A stretch of DNA of 64,000 nt from Geitlerinema sp. BBD 1991-9 (GCA_001657325.1 LWRO01000014.1:18155-82154); one strand, 5' to 3'; positions 18,529 to 28,459 are shown, numbered from the stretch's first letter. A program made the numbers and translations. Notes: generated from the letters alone by a model not told the origin.

Positions 18529-19350
18529 ATGGTTTCCGATTCTCCGTCGCCCACCGAACCCATTATCGCCCCTGAGTCCACCGAAAACGCAGAAGATGCC
18601 AATCGGGGAGGGTTGAACCTACACCAACAAATCCGCCTCAAGAGCGAAGACGGACGACTCGTTCTCGTTCTCCCACAAACCGACAGTTCGACGGCGGGAG
18701 AGCTGACGTGGCAGGAGTTGTGGCAACAACTCAAACACCGCCTAAACGGGAGCGATCGATCCTGGCAACCCAACACTCGCGTCCACCTCGTCGCCGGAGA
18801 TCGACTCCTCGACAGCCGCCAACTTCAAGAACTCGACGAAGCCTTAACCGAGGCGGAACTCCAACTCGAACGAGTCCTCACGCGCCGCCGTCAAACTGCT
18901 GTCGCCGCTGCCACTGCGGGCTATTCCGTCGAACAGCCCCTCGCGCAAGACTTACTCCAACAAGCCACCGAACCCCCCGCAACAGCCCTCGCCGAACCGC
19001 TCTACCTTCACAACACGCTTCGATCGGGAACTGAAATCCGCCACCCTGGAACTGTCGTTCTCATCGGCGATGTCAATCCCGGCGGTGCCGTCATTGCTGA
19101 AGGCGATATCTTAATTTGGGGACGGTTGCGCGGCGTCGCCCATGCCGGAGCGACAGGAAACCGACAATCCCTGATCATGGCGTTGCAGATGGAGCCGACT
19201 CAGTTACGGATTGCCGACGCAATCGCCCGGGCCCCTTCCGACAAACTCGATCGATACTATCCCGAAGTGGCTTACGTCACGTCTCAGGGCATTCGTATTA
19301 GTTCCGCCGCTGACTTCACTCGCCCTCCCCAACCCAAACGCACCGCCTAA
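18529..19350 (+). CDS. minC: Septum site-determining protein MinC
   Basis: 273 residues from the ATG at 18529. The upstream GTG at 18385 would add 48 residues not typical of the family. The N-terminal domain (KSEDGRLVLVLPQT, TWQELWQQLKHRL) precedes the conserved C-terminal beta-helix (LYLHNTLRSGTEIRHPGTVV, GDVNPGGAVIAEGDILIWGRLRGVAHAG). The latter binds MinD and blocks FtsZ assembly away from midcell. The order minC-minD-minE on one strand supports the call. Confidence 0.95.
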   Translation: MVSDSPSPTEPIIAPESTENAEDANRGGLNLHQQIRLKSEDGRLVLVLPQTDSSTAGELTWQELWQQLKHRLNGSDRSWQPNTRVHLVAGDRLLDSRQLQELDEALTEAELQLERVLTRRRQTAVAAATAGYSVEQPLAQDLLQQATEPPATALAEPLYLHNTLRSGTEIRHPGTVVLIGDVNPGGAVIAEGDILIWGRLRGVAHAGATGNRQSLIMALQMEPTQLRIADAIARAPSDKLDRYYPEVAYVTSQGIRISSAADFTRPPQPKRTA

Positions 19351-19507
19351 AACAGTCGCTCGATCGCGCCATAAGATGGAACGATCTCCGAATTCTCGAT
19401 TTCGATCGTACAGGTGGTACATTGAAACGGAGTACGCCCGTCGATGCGATCTCCGTTAGAGGCAGTGCCTCTGCTCCCAATCCTTTAGTTTTCATCGTTA
19501 CCGCGTA

Positions 19508-20314
19508 ATGAGCCGCATTATCGTCATCACCTCGGGTAAAGGCGGGGTAGGCAAAACGACAACCACCGCTAACCTCGGAATGGCACTAGCGAAGCGAAAT
19601 CGCAAAGTCGTTTTAGTCGATGCCGACTTCGGACTTCGGAACTTAGATCTGCTGTTGGGACTGGAAAACCGTGTCGTTTACACAGCAGTCGAAGCGATTG
19701 CAGGGGAATGTCGGCTCGAACAAGCCCTCGTCAAAGACAAGCGACACAGCCAACTCGCTTTGCTTCCGGCGGCCCAGAATCGCATGAAAGATGCGGTAAG
19801 TCCCGCACAAATGAAACAGTTAGTGATGGCTTTGGCGAAACGCTTCGATTACGTCATCGTCGATTCTCCCGCAGGCATCGAACAGGGCTTTCAAAATGCC
19901 GTCTCAGCGGCACGGGAAGCGGTGGTGGTAACGACACCGGAAATCGCCGCCGTTCGCGATGCCGATCGCGTGGTGGGATTGCTCGAAGCCAACGGCGTTC
20001 GCAACATTCGCCTCATCGTCAACCGCATTCGCCCGGAGATGGTCGAAGCCAACGATATGATGTCCGTTGAAGACGTGCAGGAGTTGCTGGCCGTTCCGTT
20101 GATCGGCATTATCCCCGATGACGAACGGGTGATCGTTTCGACGAACCGGGGAGAACCACTGGTACTCTCGGAGGAGCCATCGGCGGCTGGGCAAGCTTTC
20201 GATAACATCGCCCGCCGCATTGAAGGGGAAGAGGTGGATTTTCTAGAACTTTCCACGCCCCCGGAAGGCTTCTTTTCTCGACTGAGAAAGCTCTTGACCA
20301 CTCGTATTTTATAG
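19508..20314 (+). CDS. minD: Septum site-determining ATPase MinD
   Basis: 268 residues. The deviant Walker A is KGGVGKTT (residues 11-18) with the signature lysine at 11. DADFGLRNLDLLLGLE, VIVDSPAGIEQGF and the C-terminal LLTTRIL region are standard MinD. It binds the membrane in the ATP form, carries MinC and is released by MinE. It lies 157 bases after minC and 23 before minE; the C-terminal amphipathic helix (FSRLRKLLTTRIL) is visible. Confidence 0.97.
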   Translation: MSRIIVITSGKGGVGKTTTTANLGMALAKRNRKVVLVDADFGLRNLDLLLGLENRVVYTAVEAIAGECRLEQALVKDKRHSQLALLPAAQNRMKDAVSPAQMKQLVMALAKRFDYVIVDSPAGIEQGFQNAVSAAREAVVVTTPEIAAVRDADRVVGLLEANGVRNIRLIVNRIRPEMVEANDMMSVEDVQELLAVPLIGIIPDDERVIVSTNRGEPLVLSEEPSAAGQAFDNIARRIEGEEVDFLELSTPPEGFFSRLRKLLTTRIL

Positions 20315-20337
20315 TTTCACCTCGGTAAAGCTGTCTG

Positions 20338-20712
20338 ATGTTCATGGAATTTCTCGCCCGACTGTGGCCTAGATCTCGCAAATCTTCAAGTCGCAATGAA
20401 GTCAAACAACGGCTGAAGTTGGTGATCGCACACGATCGAGTCGATTTAACGCCCACGACGATCGAGGCGATGCAGCGAGAAATTCTCGATGTCGTCTCCC
20501 GTTACGTGGAAATCGATACGGAAGGTTTGAACTTCGCCCTCGAAAGCGATAAACGCATGACGTCGCTCACGGCGAGTTTACCGATTCGCCGCGTCAAGCC
20601 GCCGTCTGTGAAAGCCGAGCAAGAGGACGATATCGAATCGATCGAACCGCCATCGACGTTAGAGGAAGCCTCGGATAAGGACGATTCCAAGTCTGACCCC
20701 CCAGAAGCGTAA
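20338..20712 (+). CDS. minE: Cell division topological specificity factor MinE
   Basis: 124 residues, longer than the usual 90 or so because of an acidic tail (EQEDDIESIEPPSTLEEASDKDD). The core is intact: MEFLARLWP (membrane-targeting helix), KQRLKLVIAHDRVDLTP (MinD-interacting anti-MinCD helix) and AMQREILDVVSRYVEID (dimer domain). The start is ATG 20338 or the second ATG at 20344; MEFLARL resembles the usual start. It is co-transcribed with minD. Confidence 0.95.
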   Translation: MFMEFLARLWPRSRKSSSRNEVKQRLKLVIAHDRVDLTPTTIEAMQREILDVVSRYVEIDTEGLNFALESDKRMTSLTASLPIRRVKPPSVKAEQEDDIESIEPPSTLEEASDKDDSKSDPPEA

Positions 20713-20809
20713 GTCAAATTGGCGTTCCCCACTCGATCGATTGTTGCGTACTATGAAGTAGTATTGCGAAATTTCCAAAATTTCGATCGATCCTACTTTT
20801 AGAACGCGC

Positions 20810-21670
20810 GTGAACCTCCAAAACTCCTTCAAACTCAGCCGTCTCGGTCGATGGTGGCACGAATCCTCCCTCAGCACGATCTGGGAAGACAGCCTCACCG
20901 TCTTATGGGGAGATTGGCTCGATTTGCGAGTCCGCGTCGCTCAAGTCGCCGCATCCGGACTCATTTCTCCCCTCATCTACATCGTCGCTTTCGGATTGGG
21001 TTTAGGCAGTTCCATCCGCCCCGGTACCGCCATCGGCAGCGATTACAGCAGCTATTTAGAATTTATCTTACCGGGAATGGTAGCCTTGTCTTCCATGGCC
21101 ATTAGCTTCGGCGGTACGACCTTTTCCATTTGCGGCGAACGTCTCTACAGCAGAACCTTTGAAGAAATCTTGCTACTTCCCGTTCATCCTCTGGCGTTGC
21201 ACCTGGGTAAAATGATGGCGGGCATCGTGCGCGGCTTGATGACTTCGTTTTCCGTGATGGTCGTTTCAGTATTGTTCTTAGGCTTTTCCAGTAGCGGAAT
21301 ATCCGTTGTTTGGAGCTTTTTCAATCCCCTATTTTTACTCGTTTTAACGCTCAATTGTGCCGTGTTTTCCGGTTTGGGTGTCATTGTCGGACTCAACGTC
21401 AAATCCATTGAAAGTGTGGGATTGCTCAATAACTTCCTCATCGTTCCTATGTCGTTTCTCGGCGCGACGTTTTTCGATCCGTCAACCCTTCCAACTGCCT
21501 TAAAAGCCGTCGTCTTCTGCTTGCCGTTAACCTATACCAGTGTCGGCTTGAGAGCAGCAGCCTATGCTCCAATCTCTGAATTTCCTTGGTTGAGCCTTCC
21601 CGTATTATCGATCGTTGCCATTATCCTGTCTTTTATTGGCGCGTATCAATTTTCCAACCAACAAGATTAA
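20810..21670 (+). CDS. ABC-2 type transporter permease
   Basis: 286 residues with a GTG start. Six hydrophobic segments are visible, with the ABC-2 signature region YLEFILPGMVALSSMAISFGGTTFSI and RLYSRTFEEILLLPVHPLALHLGKM. It resembles NodJ/DrrB-type permeases that export lipids, polysaccharides or drugs. The ATPase partner is not adjacent, which is common for cyanobacterial copies. It lies 97 bases after minE. Its substrate is unknown. Confidence 0.85.
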   Translation: MNLQNSFKLSRLGRWWHESSLSTIWEDSLTVLWGDWLDLRVRVAQVAASGLISPLIYIVAFGLGLGSSIRPGTAIGSDYSSYLEFILPGMVALSSMAISFGGTTFSICGERLYSRTFEEILLLPVHPLALHLGKMMAGIVRGLMTSFSVMVVSVLFLGFSSSGISVVWSFFNPLFLLVLTLNCAVFSGLGVIVGLNVKSIESVGLLNNFLIVPMSFLGATFFDPSTLPTALKAVVFCLPLTYTSVGLRAAAYAPISEFPWLSLPVLSIVAIILSFIGAYQFSNQQD

Positions 21671-22007
21671 ATTGAAAATTCCCAGTACCCCGAGCTTCTA
21701 CCCGTCTCATCTCGAATCTCCTAAAGCGCCAGTACAGAAGTAATGGTAGTAATGGTAGGGTGTGTTACGCGGACGAAAAATGGGTGAGAAATCCAGTTAA
21801 TGAGATTTCCGCGTAACGCACCAAGCACTTTAGTACAAAAGTACAAAAGTCGAGACAAATCAGATGCCCGCGTAACGCACCAACAACAATTTTTACAGTC
21901 TTGAGATGTACCCGTTGCACGAGCTGGTAAAAACAGGGTAGAAGCTTGAAATTTACAGCTCAAATAAAATCACTAGCTCCTCCAAAAAACGAAGAAATTA
22001 AACCCAA
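21671..22007. other. Intergenic region with family 2 MITE-like repeat
   Basis: Gap between the permease and prolyl oligopeptidase. Most of it is the repeat at 21721-21913. No ORF or clear promoter was identified. Confidence 0.5.
21721..21913. mobile_element. MITE-like element, family 2 (copy F), degenerate or composite
   Basis: Bases 21721-21850 match the element at 41222-41336: CTAAAGCG..AGTACAGAAGTAATGG, GTGTGTTACGCGGAC and GAGATTTCCGCGTAACG. The GTTACGCGG/CCGCGTAAC arms form an inner inverted repeat. A second CCGCGTAACGCACCAA follows. The far end is TTGAGATGTACCC, the family 1 terminal sequence, so two elements may be nested. Confidence 0.6.
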
Positions 22008-24050
22008 ATGGCTTTCAACTATCCCGAAACTAAAACGATCGAACAAGTTGACAACTACCACGGAACGACTGTTCGCGATCCCTATCGTTGGCTTGAAAAT
22101 TCCGACTCAGAAGAGACTCAATCGTGGATCGAAGCTCAAAACAAAATTACCTTTGATTTTCTCAAAACTATTGAAAATCGATCGCACATCAAAGACCGCA
22201 TCACACAACTTTGGAACTACGAAAAATATAGCATTCCCTTCAAACGGGGCGATCGCTACTTCTTTTTTAAAAACGATGGACTGCAAAACCAAAGCGTCCT
22301 CTACGTTCTCGAAACGCTCGATGGCGAACCTCGCGTTCTTCTCGATCCCAATACTCTGTCTGAAGACGGAACCGTTGCGCTCAACAACTTTGCTATTAGT
22401 GAAAGCGGAAACTTTCTCGCTTATGCCTTATCGTCCTCTGGCTCCGATTGGCAAACTTGGAACGTTCGCAACGTCAACACCGGTAAAGATTTACCCGATT
22501 TAATTCAATGGAGTAAATTCTCAGGTGCATCTTGGACTCACGACGATCGAGGCTTTTTCTACAGTGGTTACGACGAACCTAACGAATCCACTCAATACGG
22601 AGACGCTAACTACTTTGAAAAACTTTACTATCATCGCCTCGGAACGTCCCAAGCCGAAGATATTTTGGTTTGCGAACGTCCCGACGAAAAAGAGTGGGGA
22701 TTTAACGGTGGTGTAACTGACTGCGGCCGTTACTTAGTTATCTCTGTTTGGCGCGGAACCGATCCGAAAAACTTAGTTTTCTACAAAGACTTACAAGCTT
22801 CAGACGCACCCATTATCGAATTAATTTCAGAATTCGAGGCGCGGTATCAATTTGTCGGGAACGACGGAACAGTATTTTGGTTCCGAACCGATCGAGACGC
22901 TTCTCGCTACCGCCTCATCAGTCTCGATATCGCAACAGGAGAACACCGCGAAATTCTCCCCGAAGCCGAAGAGGTTATGGAATTCGTCTCGGTTCTCAAC
23001 CATCAATTTGTGGTTGAATATCTCAAAGACGCTCGCAGTCAAGTTAAAATTTTCGATCTCGAAGGATCGTGGGTTCGAGATGTCGAACTTCCTGGAATCG
23101 GATCGACATCGGGATTTAATGGGAAACCCGAAGATACAGAAACTTTTTACAGTTTTGATGGATTTACAACGCCAACGACGATTTATCGTTACGATCTGAC
23201 AACGGGGCAAAGTTCCGTATTTCGTCAGCCGACGGTGGATTTCAATCCCGACAACTACGAAACGAAACAAGTTTTCTACCACAGCAAAGATGGAACGCGA
23301 GTTCCCATGTTTCTCGTCCACAAAACGGGACTCGAATTCGACGGTAAAAATCCCACTTATCTGTACGGTTACGGCGGCTTTAACATTTCCCTAACACCCG
23401 TTTTTTCAGTGGGTTTGCTGGTATGGATGGAACTCGGCGGCGTGTTAGCGATGCCCAATTTGCGGGGAGGCGGCGAGTACGGCGAAGCGTGGCATCAGGC
23501 GGGAATCAAACAGAACAAACAAAACGTCTTCGACGACTTCATTGCGGCGGCGGAGTGGTTAATCGAGAACCGCTATACCTCTTCTGAAAAACTCGCCATT
23601 GGAGGCGGAAGTAACGGTGGGTTACTCGTGGGGGCCTGCATGACGCAACGTCCCGATTTGTTTGCGGCGGCGATTCCCGAGGTAGGAGTCTTAGATATGT
23701 TGCGCTTCCACAAGTTCACCATCGGTTGGGCGTGGTGTTCCGATTACGGTTCGCCAGACGATCCCGAGGAGTTTCAGGCGTTATACGCTTATTCGCCGCT
23801 GCACAATTTAGAGGCGGGAACAGCATATCCTGCAACGTTGCTCGTTACAGCCGACCACGACGATCGAGTCGTTCCCGCTCACAGTTTCAAGTTCGCTGCT
23901 GCGTTGCAAGCCGCTGATGATGGCGAAAATCCGCTATTTATTCGCATTGAAACCAAAGCGGGACACGGGGCGGGAAAGCCGACGACGAAGCGCATCGAAG
24001 AAATTGCTGATAAATGGTCGTTTTTAACGCAAGTATTGTCAATTTCCTAA
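22008..24050 (+). CDS. Prolyl oligopeptidase family serine peptidase (S9A)
   Basis: 680 residues, the standard length. The N-terminus YPETKTIEQVDNYHGTTVRDPYRWLEN is typical of S9A enzymes. A seven-bladed propeller follows, then the hydrolase domain with Ser535 in GGGSNGG, the Asp in LLVTADHDDRVVP and the His in ETKAGHGAGKPTTK. It cleaves short peptides after proline. No export signal is seen, so a cytosolic site is likely. It is a single gene flanked by MITEs. Confidence 0.95.
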   Translation: MAFNYPETKTIEQVDNYHGTTVRDPYRWLENSDSEETQSWIEAQNKITFDFLKTIENRSHIKDRITQLWNYEKYSIPFKRGDRYFFFKNDGLQNQSVLYVLETLDGEPRVLLDPNTLSEDGTVALNNFAISESGNFLAYALSSSGSDWQTWNVRNVNTGKDLPDLIQWSKFSGASWTHDDRGFFYSGYDEPNESTQYGDANYFEKLYYHRLGTSQAEDILVCERPDEKEWGFNGGVTDCGRYLVISVWRGTDPKNLVFYKDLQASDAPIIELISEFEARYQFVGNDGTVFWFRTDRDASRYRLISLDIATGEHREILPEAEEVMEFVSVLNHQFVVEYLKDARSQVKIFDLEGSWVRDVELPGIGSTSGFNGKPEDTETFYSFDGFTTPTTIYRYDLTTGQSSVFRQPTVDFNPDNYETKQVFYHSKDGTRVPMFLVHKTGLEFDGKNPTYLYGYGGFNISLTPVFSVGLLVWMELGGVLAMPNLRGGGEYGEAWHQAGIKQNKQNVFDDFIAAAEWLIENRYTSSEKLAIGGGSNGGLLVGACMTQRPDLFAAAIPEVGVLDMLRFHKFTIGWAWCSDYGSPDDPEEFQALYAYSPLHNLEAGTAYPATLLVTADHDDRVVPAHSFKFAAALQAADDGENPLFIRIETKAGHGAGKPTTKRIEEIADKWSFLTQVLSIS

Positions 24051-24106
24051 TCTATATCCAACAACACTCGTTAGGCGTGAGATTTCCTCGTGTTCGGTGG
24101 GGAGAT

Positions 24107-24229
24107 GGGGGCATCTCAATTTCGTAGAATGACCCCTCCGCCTAAGGACTCCGTCCCGCTACCCCTCCCATCCTCCTCTGGCTAAGGGGAGGATGGGAGG
24201 GGTAGCGATCGAAAAAGTGAGATGTACCC
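24107..24229. mobile_element. MITE-like element, family 1 (copy C)
   Basis: 123 bp from GGGGGCATCTCA to GAGATGTACCC. It shares TTTCGTAGAATGACCCCTCC with copies B and D but has an extra stretch in the centre, with a longer inner stem (CTACCCCTCCCATCCTCC against GGAGGATGGGAGGGGTAG). Confidence 0.8.
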
Positions 24230-24277
24230 GGGGAGACAGACAGATACAACCTAAAACCTCGTCATCTCCTCACCGCC

Positions 24278-25759
24278 TCACTGTATCGGTAATTCGATGA
24301 TAAATTCCGTACCTCGATCGAGCGTCGAATCGAACGATAGCGTTCCGCCGTGATACTCGGTGACGATCTGATAACTGAGCGACAATCCCAAACCCGTCCC
24401 TTTTCCCGTGGGTTTGGTGGTAAAAAACGTCTCGAACAGATGGGGTTTGACATCCTCGGGAATCCCGACACCGTTATCTGCAATGCAAATCGCTACACGC
24501 GATCCGACTTCGTCTCGAATATGTTGTATACGAATGCGGATAACGTTGGGCTTGTTTTGAAGTGCCGTAAAGGTACATCCTTCACTCGCTTCTTCAAGGG
24601 CATCGATCGCGTTCGACAGCAGGTTCATAAACACCTGATTGAGCTGTCCTGGACGACAGGGAACGAGGGGTAAATCGCTGTATTCTCGAACGACTTGGAT
24701 GGCGGGACGAGATTCGTTGGCTTTGAGGCGGTGTTGCAAAACGACGAGTGTACTGTCGAGTCCTTCGCGAACGTCAAACGGTACCGTTTCCGCATCGAGT
24801 CGAGAAAACTGTCGCAAAGACGTTACGATTTTTTCTATACGCTCCACACTGACGGTCATGGATGCAAGCATGGGCGATAAATCTTCGAGGACGAAATCGA
24901 GATCGATGTCTTCGGCGTGTTCTTCGATGGCTGGGGCGGGATTCGGAACGTACTGGCGGTAGAGTTCGAGATGCTTAGCAAGATCGAGGACGTATTCGTT
25001 GACGTGATTGAGATTTCCCGTCAGACAAGCCAGGGGATTGTTGATTTCGTGGGCGACACCAGCGACGAGCTGTCCCAAGCTCGAAATTTTCTCGGTTTGG
25101 ACGAGTTGAGATTGAGTTCTTTGTAGGACTTCTAAGGCTTGTTCGAGTTGGCGAACTTTCTCGCGTTCGCGGTTTTCAGCTTGTTGGCGTTTGAGTTCGG
25201 CGGTGGTTCGGGCTGCAAAAAATTTGAGGAGGATCTTGGCGTGCTGGCGTTTGAGTTCGGGAAGGGGTCGATCGTCGAGCAGACAAATGTGGCCGATAAA
25301 GCTGTGGGTGCTGGAATCGATCAGGGCAATTCCCAGGTAGGCTTCAGTTGTGGGGAAGAGGCGGCTAACGGCTGGAAATTTGCGCTGTAAGTCATTCGGA
25401 ACACAATACACAATCTCGCCGTCGGAGGGGGAGGGTATTGCTCGAAACAGTTGTTCGCAGGCAGTGCCGCTCAGATCGCATTCGAGATTTTCGAGGACGT
25501 GGTTTCGATCGTAAAAACATAACGATCTCATCCGCTTAGGTTGTGCGCCGTTCCACTGAAAAACTTCGCCGATGAGGACGTAACGAATGTCGAGCGATTG
25601 TGTGAGATACCGAGCTAATGCCTCGTAATAGGCGGTTCCCGTCACCGAAGCCGTGGCGGCGATCGAGTCGGTCAACATTGAGTTAAACGCGAAGGCCTCG
25701 GGATGGTTTCGTTCTGACGCTCGTGCGGAATCGAAAGGGATGACGTCGCGATCTGCCAT
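24278..25759 (-). CDS. GAF-domain sensor histidine kinase
   Basis: 493 residues. A GAF-like sensory domain (residues 30-190: YLTQSLDIRYVLIGEVF, AYLGIALIDSSTHSFIGHICLLDD) is followed by a coiled coil (about 190-225) and HisKA. The phospho-acceptor His is in LGQLVAGVAHEINNPLACL. HATPase_c has the N box (QVFMNLLSNAIDAL), G1 (CIADNGVGIP), F and G2 (GKGTGLGLSLSYQIV). No membrane segment is seen, so it is a soluble kinase. No response regulator is adjacent. ATG at 25759. Confidence 0.9.
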   Translation of the reverse strand: MADRDVIPFDSARASERNHPEAFAFNSMLTDSIAATASVTGTAYYEALARYLTQSLDIRYVLIGEVFQWNGAQPKRMRSLCFYDRNHVLENLECDLSGTACEQLFRAIPSPSDGEIVYCVPNDLQRKFPAVSRLFPTTEAYLGIALIDSSTHSFIGHICLLDDRPLPELKRQHAKILLKFFAARTTAELKRQQAENREREKVRQLEQALEVLQRTQSQLVQTEKISSLGQLVAGVAHEINNPLACLTGNLNHVNEYVLDLAKHLELYRQYVPNPAPAIEEHAEDIDLDFVLEDLSPMLASMTVSVERIEKIVTSLRQFSRLDAETVPFDVREGLDSTLVVLQHRLKANESRPAIQVVREYSDLPLVPCRPGQLNQVFMNLLSNAIDALEEASEGCTFTALQNKPNVIRIRIQHIRDEVGSRVAICIADNGVGIPEDVKPHLFETFFTTKPTGKGTGLGLSLSYQIVTEYHGGTLSFDSTLDRGTEFIIELPIQ

Positions 25760-25882
25760 GACGATCGATCGAGGGGGGGGTAAGGTGGATTGCTGCCAGC
25801 AAAATCTTTGAACCTAGACTATAGGCTGATACGAATCGTTACGATACGATCGAGGTCACAGACAGGGAGAAAAAGATCGATC

Positions 25883-27037
25883 GTGTCAGGCTTTGTCAGG
25901 GAAGTCGTTCTGGTGGGAGGCGGCCACAGTCACGCCATCGCATTACGACTGTTCGGACGCTATCCCCATCCCAAGGTTCGCTTGACGTTAGTTTCGGACG
26001 TCGTGCAAACGCCCTATTCGGGAATGTTACCGGGACACGTGGCGGGGTTCTACCGCGTCCGCGAATGCCATATCGATTTACCGACTCTCGCCGCCTTTGC
26101 GGGAGCGCAGTTCGTTCGCGATCGAGCGGTGGGATTGGATTTGAAGCAAAACTGCTTGCTGTGTGAGTCCGGTCGATCGATCTCGTTCGACGTTCTGTCT
26201 ATCGATATCGGGAGTACCCCCACAACTCTCGATATTCCAGGGGGCGCTAAATTCGCCATTCCTGCGAAACCCGTTCCCCAGTTTCTCCATCACTGGTATT
26301 GTTTGCTAGAACAGGTCAAAGCCTATCCTCAAAAACCGCTCGTGTTGGGCGTCGTTGGTGGTGGTGCTGGCGGTGTGGAACTGATGCTCAACCTGCGCGC
26401 TCAGTTACACCGCATTTTACGACAGGCGAAACAACCCAGGTCGAATTTACAGTTACACCTGTTCCATCGTGGGACAGAATTAATGTCGGGACACGCTTCG
26501 ATCGTTCGTCAGCGAATGCAGCAGCTTTTAGTCCGCTATGATGTTCGCCTACATTTAAACGAGTCGGTCAGTTCGGTGAAACCGGGAATTGAGATTTCCT
26601 GCGAGTCGGGGTTGCAAGTGAACGTCGATCGATTGTTTTGGGTGACACAGGCTTCAGCGCCATCGTGGTTAGCCGAAGCCGGACTCGCCACCGATCGAGA
26701 TGGGTTCGTGTTAGTTGGTGAAACGTTGCAATCTCGATCGCATCCCCACGTGTTCGCAGCGGGCGACATTGCCACGATGCAACAGCATCCTCGTCCGAAA
26801 GCTGGGGTGTTCGCCGTCCGTCAGGGTCAACCGTTGTTTGAAAATTTGCGGCGGTTTTGTAACGACGAGCCACTTCACTCCTATATTCCCCAAAAACAGA
26901 TTCTGGCGTTGATTGGAACGGGAGACGGGAGAGCGATCGCCTCGCGTGGAAACTGGGGATTGGGACCGTGGCGTTTGTTGTGGTATTGGAAGGATTGGAT
27001 CGATCGACGGTTTATGAAACAGTTTGAAAATTTATAG
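25883..27037 (+). CDS. NAD(P)/FAD-dependent oxidoreductase, SelD-fusion type without SelD
   Basis: 384 residues from the GTG at 25883, with GGGAG about a dozen bases upstream; a TTG at 25790 is in frame. The FAD motif is VVLVGGGHSHAIALRLFG and the NAD motif is VLGVVGGGAGGVELML. The late FAD region is HVFAAGDIATM. The GGGHSH signature and the end WKDWIDRRFMKQFENL belong to the family that is usually the N-terminal half of a protein fused to selenide water dikinase in cyanobacteria. Here a stop follows at once and no SelD domain is downstream. The physiological substrate is unknown. Confidence 0.85.
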   Translation: MSGFVREVVLVGGGHSHAIALRLFGRYPHPKVRLTLVSDVVQTPYSGMLPGHVAGFYRVRECHIDLPTLAAFAGAQFVRDRAVGLDLKQNCLLCESGRSISFDVLSIDIGSTPTTLDIPGGAKFAIPAKPVPQFLHHWYCLLEQVKAYPQKPLVLGVVGGGAGGVELMLNLRAQLHRILRQAKQPRSNLQLHLFHRGTELMSGHASIVRQRMQQLLVRYDVRLHLNESVSSVKPGIEISCESGLQVNVDRLFWVTQASAPSWLAEAGLATDRDGFVLVGETLQSRSHPHVFAAGDIATMQQHPRPKAGVFAVRQGQPLFENLRRFCNDEPLHSYIPQKQILALIGTGDGRAIASRGNWGLGPWRLLWYWKDWIDRRFMKQFENL

Positions 27038-27584
27038 GGCAAGACTAACGAATTTCAAAGGCATTCGAGAAAGATAACAATTCGTTCTCAAGCTCATCAA
27101 ACGCAAGGCTTATGGATTTTGGGATTTTATAGACTTTTAACTTAGAATCTAAATTGCTGTGATTTGTTTGAATGGATTTTGCACGGGTGCATCTCACTTT
27201 TGCGCTTGGATTTCGAGATAGGCATTTTTTTGGCAAAAAACCTTTGAAATCAATACAGCATTTTTCTGGAAAGTAAGGTACACCTGAATCTTGCTATGCA
27301 AGGAGTTCAGTTATGAATTTGTACTTCATTGTCTTGAGAAACCTCGTATTGATTTTCGGATGTTTTACTATCGACAAATACCAAAACTAAAAACAAATTT
27401 CGCAAGATTTATGACACCAAAAAACCGTGGTAAGACACATTAGTAAAACGCCTTAATCTAAATTTCGATCGATGATTTATTTTGTGATAAAATTATCAAA
27501 TATCGCAACCAATTTGGCGGCTACTGCAATACCCAAAATTTTGCGTTTCACGCGACGCGCTTTACTCTAAACCCTACACTGTCA
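27038..27584. other. AT-rich intergenic region with a solo MITE end
   Basis: Holds GGGTGCATCTCACTTTTGCG at 27185-27204, a single family 1 terminal sequence without a partner. The rest is AT-rich. A 63-codon TTG-start minus-strand frame crosses the MITE end and is not credible as a gene. Confidence 0.5.
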
Positions 27585-27866
27585 ATGTCCGATCGACAAC
27601 ATCCCCAAGCCAAAACCGATCGAGCGATCGTCAACCAACTGCTCGTTGGAGAGGCAACCGATCTCAACCTCGCCGAACTCGCAAGACTGCACGTTCGCTA
27701 TCGAGGATTTCCCGGCGCGCGAGATATTCAAGCCGATTTAGATAAAGCGCTAAAACGTTGGAATCTCAACGAAGAAGAATTATTTGAAAAAACGCGCCAA
27801 CTGCACGCCAACGCTCGCATTTTCAAGGTTGGTTCCAACAAACGAGACGAGGAAGACTGGAGTTAA
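27585..27866 (+). CDS. DUF3288 family protein
   Basis: A 93-residue cyanobacterial conserved protein: QHPQAKTDRAIVNQLLVGEATD, LAELARLHVRYRGFPGARDI and WNLNEEELFEKTRQLHA. It has no signal or membrane segment and its function is unknown. The stop overlaps the stop of the converging protease gene by 4 bp. Presence of this family is one of the clearest signs of a cyanobacterium. Confidence 0.9.
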   Translation: MSDRQHPQAKTDRAIVNQLLVGEATDLNLAELARLHVRYRGFPGARDIQADLDKALKRWNLNEEELFEKTRQLHANARIFKVGSNKRDEEDWS

Positions 27867-28459
27867 CCTCGGCGTTGAAATTCGACGACGCTTTCCCGAA
27901 TGGTCACGTCGTACTGTCCGAAAAAGTCTTGACCGAGCAATCCAATATCGAGATCGGGCGGCGCAACGGCAACTCGAGCATTGCGCAGGAAAATACCCTG
28001 AATCTCGATCGAAGGGATATAGGCAATATCCATCGCAACATCCCGCTCGCTGGCGGTGGAGATGATAGCTGTTCCCACACGCGCAACTCGCAACTCTTGT
28101 GCCATCGTTTGAGTAATAACGGTATTGCTCGCTCCCGTATCGAGCATCATTGCATAGGTTGCACTGCCGTTAAACGTCACGTTGACGATGGGAATTCCCG
28201 CAACGCGACGCTCGATCGGAACTTGCACGACCCTTGAAGTTGTGGGTCGATCGACGGGAGGAGACGTTGGTGTCGGAACGTTATTGGGTATCGTTTCAAT
28301 GGCTTCAGGTTGAGCGCTTCTCGGACACAAGTTGCCGAGATCGACAATGTTGCCCTGGCTGTCGATCAGAAAACATCCTTCGTGTTCCTGCGCTAAGACA
28401 CTGGTTTGAAGGCAGATCGCGCTGAGAGCAGACGCGATGGCCAAAATCGTTCGTTTCAT
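27863..28459 (-). CDS. Retropepsin-like aspartic protease, exported
   Basis: 198 residues from the ATG at 28459; a GTG at 28486 would add nine. A signal peptide (MKRTILAIASALSAICLQTSVLAQ) precedes a linker of Pro/Thr and the single aspartic motif MMLDTGASNTVIT, followed by the flap region and GLLGQDFFGQYDV. This is the TIGR02281/clan AA type that works as a dimer. It is likely periplasmic. The substrate is unknown. Confidence 0.88.
   Translation of the reverse strand: MKRTILAIASALSAICLQTSVLAQEHEGCFLIDSQGNIVDLGNLCPRSAQPEAIETIPNNVPTPTSPPVDRPTTSRVVQVPIERRVAGIPIVNVTFNGSATYAMMLDTGASNTVITQTMAQELRVARVGTAIISTASERDVAMDIAYIPSIEIQGIFLRNARVAVAPPDLDIGLLGQDFFGQYDVTIRESVVEFQRRG

Noticed and set aside
27045..27236. 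Minus-strand 63-codon frame
   Set aside because: TTG start without a ribosome site, and it crosses a MITE end.
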